Shown piece by piece: positions 29,770 to 37,103 of a stretch of 64,000 bases of DNA; position 1 is the stretch's first letter; each line of letters starts with the position of its first letter. The position numbers were made by a program, and so were the translations under genes. This DNA is from Actinoplanes solisilvae (lineage in GTDB: Bacteria > Actinomycetota > Actinomycetes > Mycobacteriales > Micromonosporaceae). Under the pieces are notes generated by a model that worked only from the letters and a program-made list of their open reading frames with translations, had not been told where the DNA came from and made no database searches. Location of the stretch: positions 186,001 to 250,000 of the forward strand of contig NZ_RJAC01000005.1 in the NCBI RefSeq assembly GCF_003999975.1, read 5' to 3'.

Positions 29770-30377
29770 GCCGCACCGCGCGCGTCGAGCGCGTCACCAA
29801 CGAGACCAAGGTGCTCGTCGAGATCGACCTCGACGGCACCGGCAAGGGCGACCTGAGCACCGGCGTCGGCTTCTACGACCACATGCTCAACCAGCTCGCC
29901 CGGCACGGCGGCTTCGACCTGCTGGTGCGCACCGAGGGCGACCTTGAGATCGACGCCCACCACACCATGGAAGACACCGCCATCGCGCTCGGCGAGGCCT
30001 TCTCGCGCGCGCTGGGCGACAAGGCCGGCATCCGGCGGTACGGGTCGGCGACCATCCCGATGGACGAGGTGCTGGTCCGCGCGGCGGTCGACCTTTCCGG
30101 CCGGCCCTACGTCGTGCACGATGAGCCCGAGCTCGCGCCCTACATCGGCCCGGTCTACCCGACCAGCATGACCCGGCACATTTTCGAGTCGTTCGGCCAC
30201 GCGGCCCGGCTCACCCTGCACGTCAGCGTGCTGCGGGCCGCCCGCGACGGTGGCAAGGCCGACGCCCACCACGTCGTCGAGACCCAGTTCAAGGCGTTCT
30301 CGCGGGCGCTGCGCGAGGCCGTCGAGATCGATCCGCGCAACGCCGGGCAGCTCCCGTCGACAAAGGGCGTGCTCTGA
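29766..30377 (+). CDS. hisB: imidazoleglycerol-phosphate dehydratase HisB
   Basis: Monofunctional IGPD of 203 residues (no phosphatase domain, as normal in actinobacteria). Metal-binding histidine clusters are visible: [15 protein letters not shown] near residue 37, [16 protein letters not shown] near 62, and the second-half repeat [17 protein letters not shown] near 163. GTG start overlaps the hisC stop. The stop TGA shares its A with the ATG of a 52-residue membrane peptide gene (TGATG). Confidence 0.95.
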   Translation: MSRTARVERVTNETKVLVEIDLDGTGKGDLSTGVGFYDHMLNQLARHGGFDLLVRTEGDLEIDAHHTMEDTAIALGEAFSRALGDKAGIRRYGSATIPMDEVLVRAAVDLSGRPYVVHDEPELAPYIGPVYPTSMTRHIFESFGHAARLTLHVSVLRAARDGGKADAHHVVETQFKAFSRALREAVEIDPRNAGQLPSTKGVL

Positions 30378-30535
30378 TGGCGGTCGTGCTGTTCATCGTG
30401 GCCGGGTTCCTGGCCGGCGGTGTGGTGCAGCTCGTGAAGTCGGGGGCCACCAAGTTCAGCATCGGCCTGGTCGGGGTGCTCGCCGCCCTGGCGACGGCGG
30501 GCGGCGTGCTCTGGCTGCTCCCCGGGGACAGCTGA
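30377..30535 (+). CDS. 52-residue membrane peptide in the his operon
   Basis: Begins [15 protein letters not shown] and ends LWLLPGDS, with two hydrophobic stretches (about 2-18 and 28-47) around a short KSGATKFS turn. It is joined to both neighbours by one-base TGATG overlaps (hisB stop/its ATG; its stop/hisH ATG), which is strong evidence that it is translated. No family name recognised. A short hypothetical between hisB and hisH is also familiar in streptomycete his operons. Role in histidine synthesis unknown. Confidence 0.7.
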   Translation: MAVVLFIVAGFLAGGVVQLVKSGATKFSIGLVGVLAALATAGGVLWLLPGDS

Positions 30536-31152
30536 TGCCGAAGATCGTGGTCCTCGACTACGGGTCAGGCAACCTGCGCTCGGCCGAACGGGCCGTGGCG
30601 CGCACCGGGGCCGAGACCACGGTGACCAGCGACCTGACGGCTGCGGCCGAGGCTGACGGGCTGGTCGTTCCGGGCGTGGGGGCGTACGCGGCCTGCATGG
30701 CCGGCATCGAGAAGATCGACGCGGGACCGATGATCGCGGCACGGGTCGCCGCCGGGCGTCCGACGCTGGGCATCTGCGTGGGCATGCAGATCCTTTTCGA
30801 CGCCGGCGTCGAGCACGGGGTCGAGACCAAGGGCCTGGGCCTGCTGCCGGGGGTGGTGAACCGGCTCACGGCCGAGCGCATCCCGCACATGGGCTGGAAC
30901 ACCGTCGACGTGCCGCCGGGGTCGGCGCTGCTGGCCGGGCTCGCCGACGAACGGTTCTACTTCGTTCACTCGTACGCGGCCAATGACCTTGACCTGTTGC
31001 GGCGGGCCGGGGCGAAGGTGACCACGGCGAGTCACGACCGGCCGTTCGCGGCGGCGGTCGAGCTCGGGTCGCTCAGCGCCGCGCAGTTCCACCCGGAGAA
31101 GTCCGGCGACGCCGGCTACGGGCTGCTGCGCAACTGGGTCGCCGGTCTCTGA
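30535..31152 (+). CDS. hisH: imidazole glycerol phosphate synthase glutaminase subunit HisH
   Basis: Class I glutamine amidotransferase of 205 residues that supplies ammonia to HisF. The nucleophile cysteine is in GICVGMQ (near residue 81), the oxyanion region in VVPGVGAY, and the His/Glu pair in AQFHPEKSG near 187. The ATG at 30535 shares a base with the preceding stop. hisF, its partner, lies 3 kb away beyond hisA and the LysR/EamA pair. Confidence 0.95.
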   Translation: MPKIVVLDYGSGNLRSAERAVARTGAETTVTSDLTAAAEADGLVVPGVGAYAACMAGIEKIDAGPMIAARVAAGRPTLGICVGMQILFDAGVEHGVETKGLGLLPGVVNRLTAERIPHMGWNTVDVPPGSALLAGLADERFYFVHSYAANDLDLLRRAGAKVTTASHDRPFAAAVELGSLSAAQFHPEKSGDAGYGLLRNWVAGL

Positions 31153-31155
31153 GCC

Positions 31156-31482
31156 ATGTCGAAGGAACGCGCCCGGCGGCGGGCCGAACGCCTCGCCGTG
31201 CTGGAGAAGGAGAAGTCCGCCCGGGCCCGCAAGGTGGCCCGGCGGCAACGGCGGCGGTCGCTGGTCAAACGGCTCAGGCCCCGCACCCGTACGCGCAACT
31301 CGGGCCGGCTGCACCGTCGCAGCCGGAGCGAGCGGGTCGGCATCGTGCTGGTCCCGCTCGTGATCGCCGCCGCGGTCTGGCTGCTGGTGCCCGATCTGTC
31401 GTTGCGCATCGTGCTCACCACGCTGCTCGTTCTGTCCGTACCGGCCCTGGTCGTCGTGATCCTGGGGCGCAAGGCCGGATGA
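31156..31482 (+). CDS. basic two-helix membrane protein in the his operon
   Basis: Protein of 108 residues. The first ~58 residues are extremely basic and probably one long helix ([20 protein letters not shown]...). Two hydrophobic segments follow (about 60-80 and 83-103). It starts 4 bases after the hisH stop and ends 17 bases before hisA, so it is clearly in the operon. Not recognised by name; the charged helix suggests binding to nucleic acid, ribosome or acidic lipid, which is speculation. Confidence 0.75.
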   Translation: MSKERARRRAERLAVLEKEKSARARKVARRQRRRSLVKRLRPRTRTRNSGRLHRRSRSERVGIVLVPLVIAAAVWLLVPDLSLRIVLTTLLVLSVPALVVVILGRKAG

Positions 31483-31498
31483 CACCGAAGGAAGATCG

Positions 31499-32218
31499 AT
31501 GACCCTGACCCTGCTGCCCGCGGTCGATGTCGCCGACGGTCAGGCCGTCCGCCTCGTGCAGGGCGCCGCCGGCTCCGAGACGGCCTACGGCGACCCGCTC
31601 GAGGCCGCCCTGGCCTGGCAGAACGACGGAGCCGAGTGGGTGCACCTGGTCGACCTCGACGCGGCCTTCGGGCGGGGCTCGAACGCCGAACTGCTGGCCG
31701 GTGTGGTCGGCCGCCTCGACGTCAAGGTCGAGCTGTCCGGCGGCATCCGCGACGACGAGTCGCTGACCCGGGCGCTGGCGACAGGCTGCGAGCGGGTCAA
31801 CATCGGCACCGCCGCCCTCGAGGACCCGGAGTGGTGCGACCGCGTGGTGGCCGAGTACGGCGACCGGGTCGCGATCGGGCTCGACGTGCGCGGCCGCACG
31901 CTGTCGGCGCGCGGCTGGACCCGGGACGGCGGCGACCTCTACGAGGTGCTGGCCCGGCTCGACAAGGCCGGCGCGTCGCGCTACGTCGTCACCGACATCA
32001 CCAAGGACGGCACGATGCGCGGGCCGAACCTCGACCTGCTGCGCGAGGTGTGCGCGGCCACCGACAAGCCGATCATCGCCAGCGGCGGGGTGTCCACGCT
32101 GGACGATCTGCGGGCCCTCGCCACGCTCGAGCCGGTCGGGGTCGAGGGCGTGATCGCGGGGAAGGCGCTCTACGCGGGCGCGTTCACCGTGCGAGAGGCT
32201 CTGCAGGTCCTTTCCTGA
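31499..32218 (+). CDS. priA: bifunctional HisA/TrpF isomerase PriA
   Basis: Beta/alpha-barrel isomerase of 239 residues. The first catalytic Asp is in [18 protein letters not shown], the phosphate-binding [10 protein letters not shown] is near residue 81, and the second catalytic Asp is in [15 protein letters not shown] near 165. In actinobacteria lacking trpF this protein (PriA) isomerises both ProFAR (histidine) and PRA (tryptophan). No trpF is visible near the trp genes, in agreement, though the whole genome is not seen. AAGGAAG precedes the ATG. The 3' end lies in a 34-bp tandem repeat. Confidence 0.92.
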   Translation: MTLTLLPAVDVADGQAVRLVQGAAGSETAYGDPLEAALAWQNDGAEWVHLVDLDAAFGRGSNAELLAGVVGRLDVKVELSGGIRDDESLTRALATGCERVNIGTAALEDPEWCDRVVAEYGDRVAIGLDVRGRTLSARGWTRDGGDLYEVLARLDKAGASRYVVTDITKDGTMRGPNLDLLREVCAATDKPIIASGGVSTLDDLRALATLEPVGVEGVIAGKALYAGAFTVREALQVLS

Positions 32219-32296
32219 GCCACGACGCCCGGTTATGGCAGTCCTTTCCTGAGCCACGACGCCCGGTTATGGCAGTCCTTTCCTGAGCCACGACGC
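32207..32296. repeat. 34-bp tandem repeat over the hisA and LysR 3' ends
   Basis: The unit starts GTCCTTTCCTGAGCCACGAC and repeats at 32207, 32241 and 32275 (two full copies plus about 22 bases of a third, all identical). It includes the hisA stop (TGA in copy 1, copied in 2 and 3) and, on the other strand, the LysR TAA (in copy 2, copied in 1). The duplication therefore multiplied a junction where two convergent genes met. Confidence 0.85.
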
Positions 32297-33160
32297 GCGC
32301 AGTGCCTCCACCGTCGCCTGAACCGCTGGGCGGGCGGCGGAGGCCTCGCGCCAGGCGATCACGACGCGGCGCTTCGGCGGCGGCGTGATGCGCACCACCC
32401 GTACGCCCTCGGGCAGTTTGTCGGAGCGCGCGAGCCGGGGGATGACCGCGATGCCGAGACCGGCTGCGATCAGGGTGAGCTGGGTCTCGAACTCGCCGAC
32501 GTGGAAGTCGGGCTGCACTCCGGGAAGCACGCGCAGCAGCCATTCGTGGCAGATGTCGCCGGATTTCGCCGCGATCCACCGCTCGTTCCTCAGGCGCGAC
32601 AACGCGACCGAGTCGCCGAATCGATGCCCTGTCGGCACGACCAGATCGGCGACGTCCCAACCCAGCTCGACGTGATTGATGCCTTTCGGGTATCGCAGAG
32701 CTACCTCGGGCCAGTCGTCGAGCACGGCCAGATCGACGTGCCCGCGGTGCAGCGACTCGAGACCCTCGTGCGGGTTGACCTCGACCAGACCGGTGCTGAG
32801 CTGTGGGTGTTCCGAGGCGAGGCGATGCAACGCGTACGGCAGCAGCGCGCGGCACGCCGTCGCGAAGGCCGCCACGGTCAGCCGGCCGACCACCGTGTCG
32901 CGATGAGCGGCGAGTGCCGCCTCGGCCTCGTCCACCGTCGCCAATACTTTTTCGGCATGACGCGCGAGGATCTGGCCGGCCTCGGTGAGCCGTAACCGCC
33001 GCCCGTCTTTCTCGACGAGTGTGGCGCCGGTCTCGCGTTCGAGCTTGGCGAGCTGCTGCGAGACGGCGGACGGCGTGCAATGCAGCGCCTCACCGGCCGC
33101 GAGCACGGTCTTGTAGCTGGCCACGGCGTGCAACGCCCGGAGCCGACCCAGATCGATCAT
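32267..33160 (-). CDS. LysR-family transcriptional regulator
   Basis: Regulator of 297 residues. The N-terminal winged helix-turn-helix (LHAVASYKTVLAAGEALHCT, then PSAVSQQLAKLERETGATL, then RRLRLTEAGQILARHAE) occupies about residues 8-75, and a periplasmic-binding-like effector domain fills the rest. It is divergent from the EamA transporter gene with 54 bases to its likely frame head, the standard LysR arrangement, and an AAGCAC-N9-GTGCTT site lies between them. It likely controls that transporter and itself. The C-terminal residues come from the 34-bp repeat. Confidence 0.88.
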   Translation of the reverse strand: MIDLGRLRALHAVASYKTVLAAGEALHCTPSAVSQQLAKLERETGATLVEKDGRRLRLTEAGQILARHAEKVLATVDEAEAALAAHRDTVVGRLTVAAFATACRALLPYALHRLASEHPQLSTGLVEVNPHEGLESLHRGHVDLAVLDDWPEVALRYPKGINHVELGWDVADLVVPTGHRFGDSVALSRLRNERWIAAKSGDICHEWLLRVLPGVQPDFHVGEFETQLTLIAAGLGIAVIPRLARSDKLPEGVRVVRITPPPKRRVVIAWREASAARPAVQATVEALRASWLRKGLP

Positions 33161-33183
33161 TCAGTCAGGCTACAACTTGAGTG

Positions 33184-33204
33184 AAGCACATTTCGATAGT
33201 GCTT
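33184..33204. promoter_or_regulatory. inverted-repeat operator between LysR and EamA genes
   Basis: AAGCAC (33184-33189) and GTGCTT (33199-33204) are perfect inverted copies with a 9-base spacer. The location in the divergent gap fits a LysR-type binding site. It lies 24 bases from the LysR ATG and 29 bases before the transporter ATG. Confidence 0.5.
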
Positions 33205-33232
33205 AACGGTCCTGGTGGCCGAGGCTGAACCC

Positions 33233-34114
33233 ATGAGACCGCGCGACATCGGCCTGGCCGTGGCCGTCATGGCTGTTTGGGGCTTCAACTTCGTGGTGAT
33301 CGAGACCGGCCTCGACCACTTCCCGCCGCTGCTGTTCAACGCGTTGCGCTTCACCCTGGCCGCGTTCCCGGCCGTGCTCTTCGTCGGACGCCCCCAGGTG
33401 CCGTGGCGCTGGATCATCGCGGTCGGGCTGATCCTCGGCGTCACCAAGTTCTCGCTGCTCTTCGGCGGGATGGCGGCGGGGATGCCGGCCGGGCTCAGCT
33501 CGCTGGTGCTGCAGAGCCAGGCCGTGTTCACGCTGTTCTTCGCGGTCCTTCTGCTGCGCGAGCGGCCCCGGCCCGTACAGATGGCCGGTCTTGCCTTGGC
33601 CCTGGCCGGGGTGGGTCTGGTGGCGACCCGGATGGGGGCGAACCTCGGCGCGTTCCTGTTGATCATCGGGGCGGCCGTCGCGTGGGGGCTGTCGAACGTC
33701 GTCACCCGCAAGGCGTCCCCGCCCGACACCTTGCGCTTCATGGTCTGGGTCAGCGCCGTCGCGTCCGGGCCGTTGATCGTGCTGTCGTTGCTGGTCGACG
33801 GGCCGTCCGCCGACTGGGCCGCGGTCCGGGCGATCGACCTCGAGGCGCTGTCGGCCCTGCTCTACGTCGCGTTGATCTCGACCCTGGCCGGCTTCGCGGT
33901 CTGGGGGTCACTGCTCAAGGCGTACGGGGCCTCGACCGTCGCACCGTTCTCCATGCTCGTCCCGTTCTTTGGCATGGCGTCGGCCGCTCTCTTCCTGGGC
34001 GAGCGGATCCACGCCGTCGACATCGCCGGGGGAGTGCTCGTCGTGGGCGGCATCCTGTTGGGGCTGACCAGGTTCCGCGTGGTGCCGTCCGGGCTCGTTA
34101 AAGTTGGAGCATGA
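33233..34114 (+). CDS. EamA/DMT family transporter (probable metabolite exporter)
   Basis: Ten-helix drug/metabolite transporter of 293 residues made of two EamA repeats: [22 protein letters not shown] at the start, and the second repeat from [18 protein letters not shown] (near 150). Late [22 protein letters not shown] is typical. I chose ATG 33233 (GAGG nine bases upstream) over GTG 33215. Its stop overlaps hisF (ATGA), so transporter and HisF are translationally coupled. The family exports amino acids or related compounds; an amino-acid substrate is a reasonable guess. Confidence 0.87.
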   Translation: MRPRDIGLAVAVMAVWGFNFVVIETGLDHFPPLLFNALRFTLAAFPAVLFVGRPQVPWRWIIAVGLILGVTKFSLLFGGMAAGMPAGLSSLVLQSQAVFTLFFAVLLLRERPRPVQMAGLALALAGVGLVATRMGANLGAFLLIIGAAVAWGLSNVVTRKASPPDTLRFMVWVSAVASGPLIVLSLLVDGPSADWAAVRAIDLEALSALLYVALISTLAGFAVWGSLLKAYGASTVAPFSMLVPFFGMASAALFLGERIHAVDIAGGVLVVGGILLGLTRFRVVPSGLVKVGA

Positions 34115-34872
34115 CGGTTGCTGTGCGTGTGATCCCCTGCCTCGACGTGGACGCGGGACGGGTTGTCAAAGGGGTCAACTTCGTCGACCTGCGCGACGCC
34201 GGCGACCCGGTCGAGCTGGCCGCCGCTTACGACGCGGCCGGCGCCGACGAGCTGACCTTCCTCGACGTGACGGCCTCGTCCGACGACCGCGGCACGATGC
34301 TCGACGTGGTCCGGCGTACGGCCGAGTCGGTGTTCATCCCGCTGACCGTGGGCGGCGGTGTGCGGTCGGTCGAGAACGTCGACGTGCTCCTGCGCGCCGG
34401 CGCCGACAAGGTGGGCGTGAACACGGCCGCGATCGCCCGCCCTTCGCTGATCCGGGAGATCGCGGAGCGTTTCGGTAACCAGGTGCTCGTGCTCTCGCTC
34501 GACGTGCGGCGGTCGGATTCGCAGCCGAGCGGCTGGGAGGTGACGACCCACGGCGGGCGGCGCAGCGCCGGGCTCGACGCGATCGAGTGGGCGGCGCGGG
34601 TGGCCGCGCTGGGCGCGGGCGAGATTCTGCTCAACTCGATGGACGCCGACGGCACCAAGGCGGGCTTCGACCTCGACCTGATCGCGGCGGTTCGCGAGGT
34701 GGTCGACATCCCGGTGATCGCCAGCGGCGGGGCGGGGGCCGTCGAGCACTTCCCGCCCGCGGTGACGGCGGGCGCCGACGCGGTGCTGGCAGCCAGCGTG
34801 TTCCACTTCGGAGACCTGACGATCGGCGAGGTCAAGCAGTCGCTGCGCGAGGCCGGCAACCCCGTACGGTGA
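34111..34872 (+). CDS. hisF: imidazole glycerol phosphate synthase cyclase subunit HisF
   Basis: Barrel enzyme of 253 residues that makes imidazole glycerol phosphate and AICAR from PRFAR with ammonia from HisH. The catalytic Asp residues are in [15 protein letters not shown] (near residue 11) and VLSLDVRR (near 130). Phosphate-binding loops TVGGGVRS and [12 protein letters not shown] are present. ATG overlaps the EamA stop. A MerR-like frame follows in the same reading frame 21 bases after the TGA. Confidence 0.95.
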   Translation: MTVAVRVIPCLDVDAGRVVKGVNFVDLRDAGDPVELAAAYDAAGADELTFLDVTASSDDRGTMLDVVRRTAESVFIPLTVGGGVRSVENVDVLLRAGADKVGVNTAAIARPSLIREIAERFGNQVLVLSLDVRRSDSQPSGWEVTTHGGRRSAGLDAIEWAARVAALGAGEILLNSMDADGTKAGFDLDLIAAVREVVDIPVIASGGAGAVEHFPPAVTAGADAVLAASVFHFGDLTIGEVKQSLREAGNPVR

Positions 34873-34893
34873 AAGGCTCTTGACCTTGCGGGC

Positions 34894-35580
34894 GTGACGA
34901 TCAAGGCCGTACGGGTTTATCACGACCGGGGGCTGCTGCCGGAGCCGGAGCGCGACTCGTCCGGCTACCGGCGGTACGACGCGGACCACGCGATCCAACT
35001 CGTCAAGATCAGAACGTTGGTGCAGGCGGGGGTCCCGCTGGCCCGGATCCGCGCGATGCTCGCCGCCGGGCCGGAGGAGTTCGCGGTCGCCATCGCCGAG
35101 ATCGACCGTGCTCTGAACGAGCGGGCCGAGGAGCTGCGCCGCACCCGGGAGCGGATCGCGCAGCTCCACAGTGGCGACCGGCTGTTCGTCTCGGCCAACG
35201 TCGCCGGCTATCTGGACGAGCTGCGCCGGGCCGGGGTCGGCGAGCGCAGCATCCGGCTGGAGCGGGACCTGTGGATCCTGCTCCAGTCGGTGGCACCCGA
35301 GCAGGCCGCGGCCTGGGCCACCGATAAGCTCGACGCCGGCACCGACCCGGAGTACCGCGCGATCTACGTCGAGTACGACGCCGCGTTCGACTGGTCGCCC
35401 GACGATCCGCGCTTGTTTCCGCTCGCTCGGCGGACGCGTGACTGGTTCGCCGCCCGCGACCCGGGGGAGCAGGCGGAGGCGCCAGCCGACCCGGCCGCCG
35501 CCCATCTCGCCGCCGTGACGGCCGGCGCCGCCTCGCCGGCCTGGTCGCGCATCGCCGAGCTGGCGAGCCGCCTGCCCTGA
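34894..35580 (+). CDS. MerR-family regulator with shortened N-terminus
   Basis: Protein of 228 residues that starts directly at the recognition-helix part of the MerR domain: VTIKAVRVYHDRGLLPEPERDSSGYRRY, then QLVKIRTLVQAGVPLARIRAML. The usual first helix (IGELA..-type) is missing from the GTG start. The 21 bases before it, in the same frame as hisF and after its TGA, would read KALDLAG, which continues the missing helix. A coiled region and an effector-like C-terminal domain (about 100-228) follow. It may be functional with a short domain, start elsewhere, or be decaying. Confidence 0.7.
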   Translation: MTIKAVRVYHDRGLLPEPERDSSGYRRYDADHAIQLVKIRTLVQAGVPLARIRAMLAAGPEEFAVAIAEIDRALNERAEELRRTRERIAQLHSGDRLFVSANVAGYLDELRRAGVGERSIRLERDLWILLQSVAPEQAAAWATDKLDAGTDPEYRAIYVEYDAAFDWSPDDPRLFPLARRTRDWFAARDPGEQAEAPADPAAAHLAAVTAGAASPAWSRIAELASRLP

Positions 35581-35628
35581 GCCGCGCTCCCGCTCAGCGC
35601 CGATCCGCCGGCTCGACGGCTCCCTTTT

Positions 35629-35676
35629 CAGCGGTCGCCGGGTTCAGCGGTCGCCGGGTTCAGCGGTCGTCGGCGA
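35629..35676. repeat. 16-bp tandem repeat at the 3' end of the next gene
   Basis: CAGCGGTCGCCGGGTT is present at 35629-35644 and 35645-35660, with a diverged third copy from 35661. Read on the minus strand the unit contains the TGA stop of the adjoining gene, so the stop has been copied downstream twice. Confidence 0.75.
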
Positions 35677-36145
35677 GGCGGTGGCGGTATTCGCGGACGG
35701 CGGCGTTGTAGGTCTGGTCGTCGAGGGTCCAGTCGAAGTCGCCGGGCTCGCTCGCGCGGTTGAGCTGGGTCTGCAACGTCATGACGGCCGACGACAGGCC
35801 GCTGAAGGGCCGGCCGCGCCAGAGCTGCTCGCCGGCCGGGGCGACTTCGACCAGATCGTCCTCGACGACCAGCAGGCCGGCGCCGGCCAGACGGCGCATC
35901 GACCCTTCGAGCTCGGCCCGCCCCGGGACGCTGTGGTGCAGGAAGTCGGCGGCGGCGAGCACGTCGGCCAGGCTCGCCCCGGCCATGGGCAGGGCGGCGT
36001 GCTGGGCCCGGTCACGCTCGAGGCGTTCGGCGATGACCGCGCTCACGAAGATCCAAGCGTCGTTCCATTGCCAGGTGCCAGCCCCCATGCGGCAATGATG
36101 CCGTGCCGCGGCGGCGTCGGGAAGCGAATGTGTCGCGATGATCAC
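35660..36145 (-). CDS. hypothetical protein, possible winged-helix fold
   Basis: Frame of up to 161 residues. I think the real start is the ATG at 36088 (142 residues, GAGTWQWNDAWIFVSAVIAE), since the residues before it look unstructured and the region around 36136-36164 looks regulatory. Alternating helices with MAGASLADVLAAADFLHHSVP and MRRLAGAGLLVVEDDLVEVAPAGEQLW (two strands after a helix) resemble a winged helix. No family recognised. Its stop lies in a 16-bp tandem repeat. Confidence 0.6.
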   Translation of the reverse strand: MIIATHSLPDAAAARHHCRMGAGTWQWNDAWIFVSAVIAERLERDRAQHAALPMAGASLADVLAAADFLHHSVPGRAELEGSMRRLAGAGLLVVEDDLVEVAPAGEQLWRGRPFSGLSSAVMTLQTQLNRASEPGDFDWTLDDQTYNAAVREYRHRLADDR

Positions 36146-36164
36146 AAAGCTGTGACCGATGATC
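36136..36164. promoter_or_regulatory. possible operator upstream of the hypothetical gene
   Basis: CGATGATC occurs at 36136-36143 and 36157-36164 (21-base period). Between and overlapping them TCACA-AAGC-TGTGA (36142-36155) is a perfect palindrome. This is about 50 bases upstream of the preferred ATG (36088). Candidate binding site; the regulator is unknown. Confidence 0.35.
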
Positions 36165-36320
36165 TTGACTGCTAAACCGAATCAGGCGGGCCATCGGCGT
36201 GTCTCATGTGGACACGAGCTCGGCGTGAGTGAACGTGAGGGCCCGGGCATGACCGTGCTTGCTCCCGCGTGATCAGCAGGTCCGGCTCAGCGTCTCAGCC
36301 GCCCGCTCGCGCCGGCGGGC

Positions 36321-36424
36321 GAGAGCGGCCGTGCGGGTCAGTGGCCGAGAGCGGCCGTGCGGGTCAGTGGCCGAGAGCGGCCGTGCGGGTCAGTGGACGA
36401 GGTCGCCGTGTGGGTCAATGGGCG
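36321..36424. repeat. 26-bp tandem array with hairpins at the yczE-like 3' end
   Basis: Unit GAGAGCGGCCGTGCGGGTCA + GTGGCC repeats at 36321, 36347 and 36373 almost perfectly, and a diverged fourth copy (36399-36424) contains the stop of the membrane-protein gene. Adjacent units create GGCCG-AGAG-CGGCC hairpins. The interval 36165-36320 otherwise shows nothing I can name. Confidence 0.8.
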
Positions 36425-37044
36425 AGGGCCGGCTCCCCCTCCGGGGCGCGCACGGTGCACAGCGGCAGGAAGAGATGGACCAGCGGGCCGATGGCGAGAG
36501 CGTACGCGATCGTGCCGATCCCGACCGTGCCCCCGAGCAGGAATCCCACCAGGAGGACCGAGAGTTCGATCGTGGTGCGGACGAGCCGGATCGACAGCCG
36601 CGGGAACCGGCCCACGATCCCGGTCATCAGCCCGTCGCGCGGTCCGGGCCCGAACCGGCTGCCGATGTAGAGCCCGGTCGCCAGCGCGTTCAGCAGGATG
36701 CCGCCGACCAGGTAGCCGACCCGCGCCGGGACGCCGGAACCCGCGGGCAGCACGGCCAGCGCGCCGTCGACCACGAACCCGATCACGACCAGGTTGGCGA
36801 TCGTGCCGAAGCCGGGGCGCTGGCGCAGCGGGATCCACAGCAGCAGGATCGGGATGCCGAGCAGGATCACCACCCAGCCGAAGCTCATTCCGGTGACCTC
36901 GGACAGGCCCTGGTGGAACACGTCCCAGGGGTTGAGCCCGAGCGCCGACTCGACCATGAACGCCATGCTCACGCCGTAGAGGGCCAGCCCGATGAAGAGC
37001 TGAACGACGCGGCGGGTGAGACGGCGGTCTCCACTGGGCTTCAT
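36415..37044 (-). CDS. YczE/YitT-type membrane protein
   Basis: Integral membrane protein of 209 residues with about five to six hydrophobic segments. Family landmarks are ALGLNPWDVFHQGLSEVTG near residue 37, a periodic PxLLLWIPLRQRPGFGT near 70, and FGPGPRDGLMTG near 135. These fit the YczE group of small transporters linked to MocR regulators. I use the ATG at 37044; an upstream TTG (37065) is in frame. It is divergent from a MocR gene with 59 bases between starts. Substrate unknown. The 3' end lies in a 26-bp tandem array. Confidence 0.8.
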   Translation of the reverse strand: MKPSGDRRLTRRVVQLFIGLALYGVSMAFMVESALGLNPWDVFHQGLSEVTGMSFGWVVILLGIPILLLWIPLRQRPGFGTIANLVVIGFVVDGALAVLPAGSGVPARVGYLVGGILLNALATGLYIGSRFGPGPRDGLMTGIVGRFPRLSIRLVRTTIELSVLLVGFLLGGTVGIGTIAYALAIGPLVHLFLPLCTVRAPEGEPALAH

Positions 37045-37055
37045 GAGTGCCACTC

Positions 37056-37089
37056 TGAAGGCCAATTGTGCAAAGCTGAAGTGCCAATT
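37056..37089. promoter_or_regulatory. direct-repeat operator between yczE-like and MocR genes
   Basis: TGAAGGCCAATT (37056-37067) and TGAAGTGCCAATT (37077-37089) are near-identical direct repeats, 21 bases apart, on the same helical face. MocR/GabR-type regulators typically bind two direct repeats, so this is a likely operator for both divergent genes. Confidence 0.55.
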
Positions 37090-37103
37090 TCGTGGAGGTG
37101 GAT

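Noticed and set aside
36321..36424. Possible CRISPR array
   Set aside because: Units are adjacent with no unique spacers and no cas genes are near; it is a simple tandem repeat.
36338..37087. Alternative minus-strand frame overlapping the yczE-like gene
   Set aside because: The competing frame gives a clear membrane protein; this one has a shadow composition.
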